A DNA stretch of 64,000 bases from Acidisphaera sp. S103 (GCF_009765975.1 NZ_LMUJ01000079.1:34412-98411); one strand, 5' to 3'; shown: positions 1-12,197, numbered from the stretch's first letter. Notes: a model not told the origin generated them from the letters alone. Translations and numbers: made by a program.

Positions 1-1533
<1,533 letters not shown>

Positions 1534-1732
1534 CTCTACACCATGCATGGAAATCATCCCCAGTCCGTCATATTCGGCGCCAGCCGGATGTGACCCCGGG
1601 GCGGCCTGCGGCAGTCAAATGGCCCTTCGCCATTTGACGAAAGCAAACGCACCCGGCCCAAGCCGGGGATGGCACGCACACAACACCAACCAGAACCTCG
1701 ATCACACCCTCGACCCCGAGGGTGGATTGGAC

Positions 1733-1850
1733 GACCTGGTGGCCATGGCGGGGAGCCTACACCCGATCCCATCCCGAACTCGGCCGTGAAATTCCCCAGC
1801 GCCCATGGTACTGTGTCTCAAGGCACGGGAGAGTAGGTCGCCGCCAGGTC
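1733..1850 (+). rRNA. 5S ribosomal RNA
   Basis: About 118 nt with the typical 5S core (CCCGATCCCATCCCGAACTC near 1762) and complementary ends (CCTGGTGGC against GCCGCCAGG) that form helix I. It lies about 200 nt after the 23S end, in the usual 23S-5S order of a bacterial rrn operon. The ends are set from the helix I pairing and may be off by a few bases. Confidence 0.96.
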
Positions 1851-1906
1851 TTCCAATCCACCCCTCTTGCTTCCCCCCGGCCCAACCGGGGAACACCCAC
1901 CACCAA

Positions 1907-2570
<664 letters not shown>

Positions 2571-2680
2571 GTCGGTCGTTCGATGTGCGGGCCATGCCCA
2601 CCCTGGACAGGATCGTTGCGATATGGCTCAGTGGTCCGCCAGTGGTCCGTCTTCAAAGGCGGCAAGAGGGAGGCGGGTCG

Positions 2681-3400
2681 ATGCAAACGCAGCAAGCAGC
2701 ACCGGACGAACCCGGTCCCGTGGAACGGGTCTACCGGCACCTGGTCGCACATCTGTCCGGCGCGCATGACGGCGGCCGCCTGCCGAGCGAAAGGGCGCTG
2801 GCGGCGAGGCTGCGGGTTAGCCGCCAATCGGTCCGAGCTGCCTTCCGCCGGCTGAACCAGGTCGGGCGCGTCGTGCGCGTGGTCGGCAGCGGCAGCTATG
2901 TGGTGCCGGAACCAACCCCATCCCACCGGACGCTGCCAGACGTCGCCATGCTGGACGTGCTGGAGGTGCGCCACATCCTGGAACCGACCATTGCCGCCCT
3001 GGCCACGTCCCGGGCGACCGGGGACGATTTCACCCGCATCCGCCGTCGACTGGAAGAATTGCAGCAGGCGGCTGAACCGGACATTGCCAAGCGGTTGGGC
3101 TATCTGTTCTGGCAGGACATGGCCCGGGCCACGCGCAACCCGCTGCTAGCCACGATCTACCAGCTTCTCACCGATTGCCGCGAACAGCTTGGATGGAGTC
3201 AGGCCACCGGCCTTGCCGGGGACGCCGGGCGGCAGGCCGTGCAGGCGAAACTGGCGGCGGCGATTTTCGATGCGTTGAAAGCGCGCGATGGCGAGCAGGC
3301 CAGGGTGCTGGCAGCAGAGCGGACACGTAACATGCTGATGGCGCTGGCCGATCCGGACGGCACCCCGGCCGAGGCGCGCTGGACGGCGCTGGACGTCTGA
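2681..3400 (+). CDS. GntR-family regulator with FCD-type domain
   Basis: A 239-aa transcription factor. Residues about 5-75 form a GntR winged helix (LPSERALAARLRVSRQSVR followed by the wing GSGSYV). Residues about 90-225 match the all-helical FCD effector-binding domain that senses small acids in the FadR subfamily. The ATG at 2681 is chosen because a purine-rich GGGAGGCGG lies just upstream and the HTH begins a few residues later; the frame is open further upstream, but that part overlaps the recombinase remnant. It sits directly before, and co-directional with, a transporter and catabolic genes, so it is probably their local, substrate-responsive repressor. The substrate is unknown. Confidence 0.88.
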   Translation: MQTQQAAPDEPGPVERVYRHLVAHLSGAHDGGRLPSERALAARLRVSRQSVRAAFRRLNQVGRVVRVVGSGSYVVPEPTPSHRTLPDVAMLDVLEVRHILEPTIAALATSRATGDDFTRIRRRLEELQQAAEPDIAKRLGYLFWQDMARATRNPLLATIYQLLTDCREQLGWSQATGLAGDAGRQAVQAKLAAAIFDALKARDGEQARVLAAERTRNMLMALADPDGTPAEARWTALDV

Positions 3401-3481
3401 ACGCCGGTTGACCCTGATCCACTTGCGGACCACAATCGCCGAAATGGTTCAATAAGAACGGCACAGTTGGAGGAAACCGAG

Positions 3482-4786
3482 GTGGCTCAGCAGGTCTCAC
3501 CCGCATTGCAGCGCATGCGATGGTTCGCTGTGGTCCTGTGCATGATCGCCATAGCGTTGAATTACATTGATCGCTCGACCCTCGCGGTCGGCAACCTGAA
3601 AATCCGCGAAAGCTTCGCCCTGACCGCCGCTGGGATCGGCGCGTTGCAGTCGGCCTGGTCGCTGACCTACGCCTTCGCGCAATTGCCGATCGGCGCGCTG
3701 ATCGACCGGATCGGTACGCGGCGCCTGGTGGGCTGGGCGTTGGTGCTGTGGTCGCTGGCACAGGCGGCCGGCGGCATTTTCACCAGCTATGCGGGGCTGC
3801 TGGCCTCCCGCATTGCTTTGGGCGTGTTCGAGTGTCCGGCCTTTCCCGGTGCGGTCCGCTGCGTGTCGGACTGGTTCCATCCGCGAGACCGAGGCCGCCC
3901 GACCGGAGTCTACACCGTCGGCGGTGACCTGGGGCGGTTGGTTGGCCTGCCGATCATGACCGCCCTGATGCTCGCGCTGGGCTGGCGCGGCATGTTCGTT
4001 GCGATGGGGGTAATGGGGCTGGCCGCCGCCGGCGGCTGGTTCCTGCTGTATCGCGATCCCGATTTTTCGAAATTGCAGAAAGAAGATCACGACTATCTCT
4101 CCTTCAATCAGGGATCGACGAACGGAGGTGATCTGCGGGACTGGATGCGCTTGTTCCACTTCCGCTCAATGTGGGGCCTGATCTTCGGCGCGTTCTGCTC
4201 CGGTTATGTGATCTGGATGTATGGCACCTGGCTGCCCGGGTTCCTGGAGATGCAGCACCATGTCAGCATTGGCAAAACCGGCTTGCTGGCGATGATTCCG
4301 CTGGCGTGCTCGATCATCGGCTCGCAGGTTGGCGGTCAGGCGACGGATTGGCTGGCGCATCGCGGCGTGGGCATCGTCGCCAGCCGAAAAATCCCGACGG
4401 TGGCGGGCTTCGTCGTGTCGGCGGCGTTCTGCACCGTGGCGGCCTATACAACGTCGTTGAACATGGCGTTGTTCGGGGTGTCCGGGTCGATGTTCTTCCT
4501 GGCGTTCGCGCAGACCGGGCACTGGACGCTCATCACGGCTGTCGCGCCGCACTCGCAATCGGCTTCGGTCTCGTCGATCCAGAACTTCGGGTCGTATCTG
4601 GGAGGCACGGTGTCGCCGCTGCTGACCGGCATCGTCGTCGATCAGACCGGGTCGTTCGACCTCGCTTTGGCGCTGGGCGCGGCGTTCATGATTGCCGGAG
4701 CGTTCTTCTATGGCGTGGTCGTACGTGATCCGATCGAATTACATGAGCCCGACGGTGTTGCTCTCACCCAGGCCGTCGCCGATTGA
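3482..4786 (+). CDS. MFS transporter, anion:cation symporter type
   Basis: A 434-aa inner-membrane transporter with about twelve hydrophobic segments. The N-terminus carries LNYIDRSTLAVG at the end of TM1, typical of the ACS family that imports organic acids such as hexuronates or phthalate. An RIGTRR loop follows TM2 and the usual long cytoplasmic loop lies mid-protein (residues about 195-225). The GTG at 3482 is preferred because GGAGGA sits 7 nt upstream; a TTG at 3467 would overlap that site. It lies between the GntR regulator and two amidohydrolases and presumably brings in the compound they degrade. Confidence 0.88.
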   Translation: MAQQVSPALQRMRWFAVVLCMIAIALNYIDRSTLAVGNLKIRESFALTAAGIGALQSAWSLTYAFAQLPIGALIDRIGTRRLVGWALVLWSLAQAAGGIFTSYAGLLASRIALGVFECPAFPGAVRCVSDWFHPRDRGRPTGVYTVGGDLGRLVGLPIMTALMLALGWRGMFVAMGVMGLAAAGGWFLLYRDPDFSKLQKEDHDYLSFNQGSTNGGDLRDWMRLFHFRSMWGLIFGAFCSGYVIWMYGTWLPGFLEMQHHVSIGKTGLLAMIPLACSIIGSQVGGQATDWLAHRGVGIVASRKIPTVAGFVVSAAFCTVAAYTTSLNMALFGVSGSMFFLAFAQTGHWTLITAVAPHSQSASVSSIQNFGSYLGGTVSPLLTGIVVDQTGSFDLALALGAAFMIAGAFFYGVVVRDPIELHEPDGVALTQAVAD

Positions 4787-4801
4787 AGCGGGAGATACGC
4801 C

Positions 4802-5911
4802 ATGAGCCAAACCGAACTGACACGGTCGCAGCCGGTCAATGCGGCGACCAAGATGGCGATCGCGGATTGCGACATCCATCACAGCCCGCGTGAATTTTCC
4901 ATGCTATATAAATATCTGGAACCTCAGTGGCGCGACCATCTGGATCAGTTCGGGCAGCGGGCACGACAGGGCAATTACAGCGGGCCGCAATACCCCAAAA
5001 GCCAGCCGGATGCGTCGCGCCGGGATGCCTGGCCGCCAGGCGGGGGACGGCCGGGCAGTAATCTCGATTTCATGCGCACCCATCACCTTGATCCTCACAA
5101 TATCGAGCTGGGCGTCCTGGCGATGATCCGGCCACATCCGGGTGGATTCCAGAACCTGGACCTGAGTGCGGCGCTCTGCCGAGCGATCAACGATTGGCAG
5201 GTAACGGAATGGACGCAGCCGGAGCCTCGGTTGAAGGCCTCGATCGTGGTACCGTATGAGGATGCACCGGCATCGGTCCGCGAGATCGAGCGCTGGGCCG
5301 GCCATCCGGACATGGTGCAGGTGCTGCTGCTGTCACGAACCGTCGAACCGTTAGGCAATCGCCGCTACTGGCCGATCTACGAAGCCGCCGGTCTGCCGGT
5401 CGGCGTCCACGCCTTCGGTTATGGCGGCCAGCCAACCAGCAGCACCGGCTGGGGCAGCTTTTACATCGAGGACATGGTCGGCCACTCGCAGTCCTGCCAG
5501 TCCATGGTCTCCAGCATGGTCGTAGAAGGGATTTTCGAGCGCTTCCCGGCGCTGCGTGTGGTGCTGATCGAGGCCGGTTTTGCCTGGATGGCATCGCTGG
5601 CGTGGCGGCTGGACCGCAACTGGCGGCGGCTGCGCGCCGAAACACCACACCTAAAGCGCTTACCGAGCGAGTACATCAAAAGCCACATCTGGTTGACGAC
5701 GCAACCAATGGAGGAACCGGACCCGTCAGAGCATCTGCGCGACGTCATCGAGTGGATCGGCTGGGACCGGCTGTTGTTCGCCACGGATTATCCGCATTGG
5801 GACTACGATAGTCCTCAGACCGCGATGCCGCTGCGTCTGACACAAGAGCAGCGGGAGGCGTTCTTCATCGGCAACGCGCGTGACGTCTATACGCCTGGGT
5901 GGCGGTCATGA
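4802..5911 (+). CDS. Amidohydrolase-family protein (TIM barrel), first copy
   Basis: A 369-aa protein of the amidohydrolase-2 family, metal-dependent TIM-barrel hydrolases and decarboxylases that often act on carboxylated aromatics or their ring-cleavage products. Visible motifs are DCDIHHS near residue 23 (a D-x-H in place of the usual H-x-H after strand 1), GVHAFG mid-protein, IEAGFAW and the C-terminal ATDYPHWDYD with the expected catalytic Asp. GGGAGA precedes the ATG. The stop codon overlaps the start of the next gene as ATGA, so the two are translationally coupled. It shares many blocks with that next protein (for example YWPIY and the TDYPHW motif). Hydrolase or decarboxylase, and on what substrate, cannot be told. 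Confidence 0.88.
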   Translation: MSQTELTRSQPVNAATKMAIADCDIHHSPREFSMLYKYLEPQWRDHLDQFGQRARQGNYSGPQYPKSQPDASRRDAWPPGGGRPGSNLDFMRTHHLDPHNIELGVLAMIRPHPGGFQNLDLSAALCRAINDWQVTEWTQPEPRLKASIVVPYEDAPASVREIERWAGHPDMVQVLLLSRTVEPLGNRRYWPIYEAAGLPVGVHAFGYGGQPTSSTGWGSFYIEDMVGHSQSCQSMVSSMVVEGIFERFPALRVVLIEAGFAWMASLAWRLDRNWRRLRAETPHLKRLPSEYIKSHIWLTTQPMEEPDPSEHLRDVIEWIGWDRLLFATDYPHWDYDSPQTAMPLRLTQEQREAFFIGNARDVYTPGWRS

Positions 5912-6960
5912 CGATCGATTGCGATATCCACCCGTCGATCCCCAACCTGGCCGCGCTGCTGCCATATCTGGACGAGCACTGGCGGGAGATCGTGAAACTG
6001 CGCGGCATGGATGAGTTCAATTCCATCAGCTATCCCGCGCGTTCGCCCCTGACCGCTCGGCCGGACTGGCGGCCGGAAAAAGGCAAACCGGCGGCAACAC
6101 TGGAACAAATCCGCGGTGAATGCCTGGATCCGTTCGGCACCGATCTGGCAATTTGCAATTGTCTACACGGCATCCAACTCCTGTTCAGCGAAGATCTCGC
6201 CGCCGCCTTCGCCCGGGCAGTCAACACCTTGGTTGCGAAGGAACTGCTGGACAAGGAACCCCGGCTGCGGGCCAGCATCGTCGTGCCGATCCAGAACGTG
6301 GGACTGGCCGTCGAGGAAATCGAGCGCTGGGCTGGTGATCCCAGGTTCGTGCAGGTTCTGCTGTTGGCCAGCGGCGATCATCCCCTGGGCAAGCGTATCT
6401 ACTGGCCCATCTACGCCGCCGCGGCCCGCCACAGGCTGACGATCGGCATTCATGCTGGAAGCAGCTACCACAATCCGCCCACGGCGGCCGGCTGGCCGAC
6501 CTATTACACTGAAGACTACACGGCTCAGGCACAGGCGTTTCAGACGCAACTGTCGAGCCTGATCTGCGAGGGCGTATTCAACCAATATCCGGACCTGATC
6601 GTCGTGCTGCTGGAGTCCGGCTGGACCTGGCTGCCGGCGCATCTCTGGCGCCTGACCAAGTATTGGCGTGGCCTGCGCATGGAAATCCCCTGGGTGGATC
6701 GCTCGCCGTTCGACATCGTACGCAGCAATGTGCGCCTGTCCTTGCAGCCTACCGACGGCCCTCCGGACAGTGCGGACCTGGAACGGGTGATTGAACACCT
6801 GAAATCCGACGCACTGCTGCTGTTCTCCACCGATTATCCACATTGGCAGTTTGACGGCCGCGACGCGTTGCCGTCTGGGCTGCCGGCGTCCCTGAAGCGC
6901 AAGATCATGGTCGACAACCCGCGGGCGACCTATGCGCGGCTTGTGGAGCCGGTGGCATGA
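5908..6960 (+). CDS. Amidohydrolase-family protein (TIM barrel), second copy
   Basis: A 350-aa paralogue of the preceding protein, with IDCDIHPS at the N-terminus, IGIHAGSSYH, LLESGWTWLP and STDYPHWQFD in the same order. The ATG at 5908 is chosen because it overlaps the upstream stop codon (ATGA); the GTG three codons earlier is less likely. Its own stop overlaps the Rieske start in the same way. Two diverged adjacent copies, each about 350-370 aa, suggest a heteromeric enzyme or two consecutive steps. No signal peptide is seen, so it should be cytoplasmic. Confidence 0.87.
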   Translation: MTIDCDIHPSIPNLAALLPYLDEHWREIVKLRGMDEFNSISYPARSPLTARPDWRPEKGKPAATLEQIRGECLDPFGTDLAICNCLHGIQLLFSEDLAAAFARAVNTLVAKELLDKEPRLRASIVVPIQNVGLAVEEIERWAGDPRFVQVLLLASGDHPLGKRIYWPIYAAAARHRLTIGIHAGSSYHNPPTAAGWPTYYTEDYTAQAQAFQTQLSSLICEGVFNQYPDLIVVLLESGWTWLPAHLWRLTKYWRGLRMEIPWVDRSPFDIVRSNVRLSLQPTDGPPDSADLERVIEHLKSDALLLFSTDYPHWQFDGRDALPSGLPASLKRKIMVDNPRATYARLVEPVA

Positions 6961-7370
6961 CCCAGCACGTCGTTGCCCCCGTCGCCGAGGTCCCGCCCGG
7001 CAGTCACAAGCTGTACACAGTCAAGGGACGGCCCATTGCGGTCTTCAAAGTGGACGGCGAATATTTCGGCATGCTGGACCGTTGCCCGCACCAGGGCGGC
7101 AGTCTCTGCGCCGGCGTGGTGTCCGGGGTGCTGGTGTCCGGCAAACCCGGCACTTATCGCCTGGAGCGAAACGGCGAATTAGTACGCTGTCCCTGGCATG
7201 GCTGGGAATTCGACATCCGCACCGGCCAGTCTTATTGCGACCCGGCAAAGATTCGCGGCAAATCCTATCCGATGAGTGTCGCCTCCGGCGCCGCGGTGTC
7301 CGAAGGGCCCTATGTCGCGGAGACTGTGCCGGTACGAGTCGAACAGGATTATATCGTCGTCGAGATGTGA
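6957..7370 (+). CDS. Rieske [2Fe-2S] ferredoxin-like protein
   Basis: A 137-aa single-domain Rieske protein. The two cluster-binding motifs are clear: CPHQGG at residues about 43-48 and CPWHGW about 26 residues further on, giving two Cys and two His ligands. An inserted loop between them (SGVLVSGKPGTYRLE) is longer than in minimal Rieske ferredoxins. It is translationally coupled to the second amidohydrolase. No oxygenase large subunit or ferredoxin reductase gene is nearby, so its electron donor and acceptor are unknown. It could serve an oxygenase encoded elsewhere or act directly with the amidohydrolases. Confidence 0.88.
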   Translation: MTQHVVAPVAEVPPGSHKLYTVKGRPIAVFKVDGEYFGMLDRCPHQGGSLCAGVVSGVLVSGKPGTYRLERNGELVRCPWHGWEFDIRTGQSYCDPAKIRGKSYPMSVASGAAVSEGPYVAETVPVRVEQDYIVVEM

Positions 7371-7489
7371 GCCCGCAGGTGCCTCGGCCTTGATTAGCTT
7401 GTCGCGTGGCGTGTTGAACACGTAATGAAGTGCGATAGTGTGTCCGACCGAGACCGTCCAGAACGTGGGGGGGCAGGTCGCTCTCTGAG

Positions 7490-8200
7490 ACGGGCGGCGG
7501 AGCCCAACGCGCCGCGACGGCATAATCCCGGTCAAACGTACCGTTCACGACGGAGGTCTGGACTTTCAGCATCAAATGAGCGCCCCGCGGAGACCAGCGC
7601 ATTTGCTGTTGGGCATTCATCCGCCAATGCAGTAGCCATTGCACCGTGCTGTCGGTGATTGCCGTCGAAATTGGTTCTTCACGGCGGCGGGCTGTCGCGT
7701 AATCGATGATGATGTTGGATTGCCCCGAAACATATATCTCGAGATCGCCCAGGAGGCGCGCCACCTTGCGTGCGGCGGCAGCAATCGGCGACTTATCGTC
7801 GACTGAGGCATCTACGATAACGACGGTTTCGGCAATGAGATTCAGGGCCCGTTTGACCTGACCATGCCAGAGACGCCATCGGATTCGTTCGATCGTCTCG
7901 GCGAGGCGGGCACCAGCCTGGCGATCAGTCTCCGTGGCGTTGGGCCAACTTGTGGCCGCCTGGGCGACGTGTTGAACCCGCATCGCGACGTGGAACCAAT
8001 CCAATACATGGTGAGTCGGACCGGAGCTGGCGGCTTCGCCGAGCGATCTTGGACCATCGGCACCATCGCTCAGGATGGTGACCGATATCGCTGGCGTGGC
8101 TCCCAATCCATGAAGCACACCGCGCAACTGTCGCGTCTGCGACGTCGCCTCCGCCGGCACGCTCGCGAATACGACCTGTTTCCCCTCATCGTTGCTGAGT
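7490..8200 (-). pseudogene. ISKra4-type transposase remnant (C-terminal part)
   Basis: The minus strand reads as the C-terminal half of an ISKra4-family transposase: DEGKQVVFASVPAE, then VTILSDGADGPRSLGEAA, then HHVLDWFHVAMRVQHV, and ending with MRWSPRGAHLMLKV. These blocks are characteristic of the DDE domain and helical tail. The N-terminal half and a proper start are missing, and no terminal inverted repeats are seen. The frame stays open beyond both ends only by chance, running antisense into the Rieske gene. The rest of the 7371-8441 gap shows no gene. Confidence 0.72.
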
Positions 8201-8441
8201 TCTCCGAGCGAACGGCTGATTGGAAAGCTAAAGCGGTTCAAACGCGCTGCTATGCGGTGCGAGAAAACCAAGACCAACCCTGCCACAATCGTGGCGTTGA
8301 CGTTCATATTGATCAAATCCGCCCGCAGGGACTAACAAAAATCTTAGAGTAATGTCATCGAACCGACCCGGACCGCGTATCGGTCCCGCCCTAGGTTCCG
8401 TTCGCCGTCATGGCACGCGTCATCCCCGGTCTGAGGAATCG

Positions 8442-10124
8442 ATGAATAAAATAAATCTGTTCAACTATACTCTGCTTTGTACTGCCGCGATCGGTGTGCT
8501 CGTGTTCGCCCGGCCGGCAGTGGCTCAGACTGACACCCGGATCCAGTCGATCGAGCAGCAAATCAAATCGTTGCGAGGCCAGTTGGGTCAGGTGAAAGCC
8601 GATCTCGCGACCCGCGACCGAGCGCTGAAGGCGGCGCAACAGCAGGCCAGGCAGGCGCAGGAGCAGGCCGCGGCCGCCTCGGCGCAAGCAGCGCATGCGG
8701 CCGCGACGACGCCGGCTCAGGTGGCCTCGGCAACTGCGGCAGCGCCGTCGCAGCCCGACCAGCCACCGCTGGGCCAGGGGCAATTCCGGGTCGGTAAATT
8801 GACTGTCACCTTGGGCGGCTTCGCGGCGCTCGAAGGTATCGACCGCTCGCGTAATCTGGCATCGGGCATCGCCACGGGCTTCAACAGCATTCCGCTCGCC
8901 AACAGTCCGAATTACCGCATTCCGGAATACCGTGAAACATCGCAGCAAAGCCGCTTCTCGCTGCTGACCGAAGGCCAGATCGACGAGGTGCAGAAGCTGA
9001 GCGGCTACCTGGAGACCGACTTCCTGAGCGCCGGCTCGTCGTCGAACTCGAACCAGAGCAATAGCTACACGCTGCGGCTGCGCCAGTTCTGGGGCGCGTA
9101 CGACAACACCGATTTGGGCCTGCATATCCTCGGCGGCCAGGCCTGGAGCCTTGCCACCATGTACCAGACCGGCCTGTTACCGCGTCAGGAAAACGTGCCA
9201 CTGACCATCGATGCCCAGTATGTCGTGGGCTTCAACTGGGAACGGCAGCCTGAACTGCGGGTGGTCAAGGACTTCGATGACCACAAACTATGGGCTGGTC
9301 TTTCGATCGAGTCGCCACAGTCGCTGTTCAGCCCGTCCGGCGGCAACAACTGCCTGACCGGTGCCACGACGGCGACGGCGATCGGCGGCGGTGCCCAGGA
9401 ATCCGATCAGTGCGGCGGTTCCAACGTCAACTCCATCCAGCAATACAGCGACACCAATGCGCCTGACATCATTGCCAAGGTCGCGGCGGATCCGGGCTGG
9501 GGCCACTACGAGTTGTATGGACTGTTGCGTTTCCTGGATGGCAGCGTTGCCGTCGCCAGCAACGGTTCCGGCCGGAATTTCCAAACGACGGGCGAAGGCG
9601 TCGGCGCCGGCATGATTCTGCCGTTGGTGCCGAAGATACTGAACTTCCAGGTCAGCGGCCTGATCGGCCGGGGTGTCGGCCGCTATGGCACGTCGCAGCT
9701 GCCCGACGCCACCTTCGCCCCCAACGGCAAGATCGAACCGCTAGCGGAATACTCCGTCATGGGCGGGTTCGTTGCGCACCCGACCCCGGCGATCGATATC
9801 TACGCCTATGGCGGTGCCGAAGGCGCCGCGCAGAAATCCTACTCGGGCACCGCCGGCTACGGCAATCCCGACGTGAACCTGTCAGGCTGCTTCGAAGAGC
9901 TTGGCTCGTGCAATGCGGTGACCTCGGCCATCGTGGAAGGCACTGTCGGCGCCTGGTGGCGAGTGATCAAATCCGCCTACGGCGCCGCCGAGGTTGGCGC
10001 GCAGTATGCGTATGTGGACCGCAACACCTTCGCGGGCATCGGGAACACCAGGGACAGTGTGCTGTCCCCCTCCACCGACGAAAACATGTTCCTGTTCAGC
10101 GTTCGCTATCTGCCGTTCCAGTAA
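8442..10124 (+). CDS. Outer-membrane porin with N-terminal coiled coil
   Basis: A 560-aa exported protein. Residues 1-27 are a signal peptide ending AVAQ. Residues about 30-105 are a coiled coil (RIQSIEQQIKSLRGQLGQV) running into an Ala/Gln-rich linker, and the rest is a beta-barrel with alternating strands. The coiled coil followed by GKLTVTLGGF resembles DcaP-like trimeric porins, whose coiled coil sits in the periplasm. The ATG at 8442 is chosen for GAGGA 4-9 nt upstream and the signal peptide. It stands alone between two insertion-sequence remnants. The solute is unknown; related porins often pass small dicarboxylates or aromatic acids. Confidence 0.85.
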   Translation: MNKINLFNYTLLCTAAIGVLVFARPAVAQTDTRIQSIEQQIKSLRGQLGQVKADLATRDRALKAAQQQARQAQEQAAAASAQAAHAAATTPAQVASATAAAPSQPDQPPLGQGQFRVGKLTVTLGGFAALEGIDRSRNLASGIATGFNSIPLANSPNYRIPEYRETSQQSRFSLLTEGQIDEVQKLSGYLETDFLSAGSSSNSNQSNSYTLRLRQFWGAYDNTDLGLHILGGQAWSLATMYQTGLLPRQENVPLTIDAQYVVGFNWERQPELRVVKDFDDHKLWAGLSIESPQSLFSPSGGNNCLTGATTATAIGGGAQESDQCGGSNVNSIQQYSDTNAPDIIAKVAADPGWGHYELYGLLRFLDGSVAVASNGSGRNFQTTGEGVGAGMILPLVPKILNFQVSGLIGRGVGRYGTSQLPDATFAPNGKIEPLAEYSVMGGFVAHPTPAIDIYAYGGAEGAAQKSYSGTAGYGNPDVNLSGCFEELGSCNAVTSAIVEGTVGAWWRVIKSAYGAAEVGAQYAYVDRNTFAGIGNTRDSVLSPSTDENMFLFSVRYLPFQ

Positions 10125-10125
10125 C

Positions 10126-10551
10126 GATAACATGCTGGGGGGACGGCGGCGGATTCGCACGCTCCAGTCCGCGGACCGCCGCGGCGGTTTGATGTGCGTC
10201 CGCCGTGCCAAGGCCGCGAGCGGCCTGCAGGGTGTGTTCAAAGCGCACCGCGGCGTGCCGACAATCCGGCACGATCGCGGTATCCGGCAGCACTTGTGTT
10301 GCAGGCGCCACAGTCAGGCATCGCCGTCGCACAATACCGTCGCCGGCATATCCGCCGTCACGCCGGCCATAGCGAGCACCCGCTCGAACGCGCCGGATGC
10401 AATCGCCTGGCTGTTGCATGCGAAATCGAAGCGGGACTGGCTGCCCTGAGCGCCGATCATGATCGCGTTCAACGCGTGCCACCTCGACCTCCGTCGTCTC
10501 CCCGGCCTGCAACTCCGTCACCAGCTTGACCCGCCACACCGGTTTCGCCAT
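10126..10551 (-). pseudogene. ISKra4-type transposase remnant (N-terminal part)
   Basis: The minus strand starts with MAKPVWRVKLVTELQAGETT, a typical start for transposases of this group in alphaproteobacteria. It then drifts through frame changes. A later block reads AAVRFEHTLQAARGLG, the conserved helix after the transposase core. Between these the frame is shifted and contains stops, so no intact protein is possible. No terminal repeats were found. The remaining sequence to 10778 holds nothing recognisable. Confidence 0.6.
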
Positions 10552-10778
10552 CAGCTCACTCTCGTCCCGTGAGCGTAAGATCTACCGTAGCCGGAACAAA
10601 CCCCACAGGCTTGCATGCTCCCCCCGCCCTGTCCGGCGCCCAACATCTGATCCACCTACCAGCGTTGCCAACTCGGCGACCACCATATCGTTGTTGAACC
10701 CGGTTACGGTGTCCGATAACCATACCAGTGAACACCCCCCGCTCGGCGGAGCCATGACTGGATAATGGACGCAGGTGG

Positions 10779-12076
10779 ATGATGAGACCTTGCCGGACTA
10801 AAGGGACAGCACGCTGGATCCACCTCGCGCTGATCAGCCTGGTCGCTGCTCAAATACTCATCGCGGGCCGTCCCCCCGCTTTCGGGGTCGAAGCTGTGCA
10901 TCCGAAGGCAATTCTCAACCGCCAACTCAACGAACAGGTCATTCGTATCCCGACGGAAGAGCCGCCGGTCGTCACGCTTGAAGTGACGATCATGCACCCG
11001 AACGGACCTGGCCCGTTCCCCTTGGCGATCATGAACCACGGTGCCAGCAACATCTCCAGCGGGCATCGTGGCGATCGATACCATCTGACCAACACAGCTT
11101 TTTATTTCCTGTCGCGTGGTTATGCGGTCGCGCTGCCGATGATGAGGGGTTTCGCGGCATCCGGCGGCGAATTCTACCATTTCGGCTGCGACCTGAGTGC
11201 TACCGGCATAGCGAACGCGCAAGACATTCGGTCCGTTATCCGCTATCTCGCGGCCGACCCGAGATTCGATACCAGCCGCGTTATCGTCGCGGGACAAAGT
11301 TTCGGTGGCTGGAACACTCTCGCACTCGGCGCCTTGAATGTGCCCAACGTCGCGGCGTTGATCGACTTTAATGGCGGAATAGAATCGTCAGACTGCGATG
11401 CTGACTCCCGCAACCTGATAGCGGCTGCTGGTATCTTCGGCGCTCACACCAGGATTCCGTCTCTCTGGTTCTACGGATTGAATGACAGTATTTTTCCGGT
11501 CGATATCTGGAGGGCTATGTATGACAGTTACGTCCGCGCCGGCGGAAATGCGAAGTTGGTAAATGTGGGCGTGTTCATGGCCAATTCGCATCAGTTTCTG
11601 GCGTATCCTGAGAGCCTGCACTCTGGGTGCCGAAAATAGATGCATTCTTGGGACAAATTGGTATGCCGTCGACCGAGTTGCACGCCGGCTACCTGCCGGA
11701 ACGATTTCCACCACCGACACAGTTCGCCGCGATTACCGATGTCACGGCTATTCCATATCTCTCGCAACAATCTCGCGAGATGTATCGCGATTTCCTCGAA
11801 TTGCCGTTTCCCCGTGCCTTCGTGATCGACAACATGGGGACAGCCGTCAGCGAGAGCGGTGGTTTAGATCCACTTGGCCGAGCCATGGCCATTTGCCATA
11901 CGCGTAAAGGGCAATGCGGCGTATACGCCGTCGATGACCGTGTCGTCTGGAAACCATTTCCCGTCGCCGGCCAACAACCGCCAGGTGATAAGTGTCCGCA
12001 AACGGCAATGGATCGCGGGGAGGCACAGCATTCTGATCGGTGCCTGCTGCAGTCGCGGCCATGGGTGATGCGATGA
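10779..12076 (+). pseudogene. Exported alpha/beta hydrolase, frameshifted
   Basis: The first frame (10779-11639) gives 286 aa with a signal peptide ending near AFGVEA and a dienelactone-hydrolase-like fold: NHGAS oxyanion region, nucleophile elbow GQSFGGWN, and WFYGLNDSIFP holding the likely catalytic Asp. It stops just after ANSHQFLAYPES. The frame one base off continues the same kind of protein (PALWVPKIDAFLGQIGMPS, then AVDDRVVW) to about 12076. A single-base indel near 11605-11626 would join the two. A functional fusion is possible if this is a sequencing error; otherwise the gene is broken. AGGTGG precedes the start. Confidence 0.6.
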
Positions 12077-12107
12077 CTCTACTCATGCCGTTATAGGAAC
12101 AGTTAAG

Positions 12108-12197
12108 TCTGGTCGTTGCGTATCGGTTTTTCGGCTTATAGGCCGGACAGATCGTGGTGAAGCGCCTGGAGGCGGATTAGAAAATCATTCGTCTAAA
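12108..12197 (-). pseudogene. Fragment of the gene at 15405-15908
   Basis: This 90-nt stretch aligns without gaps to 15431-15520, with about 74 of 90 bases identical by eye. Read on the minus strand in the matching frame it gives TNDFLIRLQALHHDLSGL, flanked by stops, against TNDLLIRLQAFHRDLSGL in the intact gene. It is therefore a decayed C-terminal piece of a second copy. No gene is seen in the rest of the 12077-12287 gap. Confidence 0.65.
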
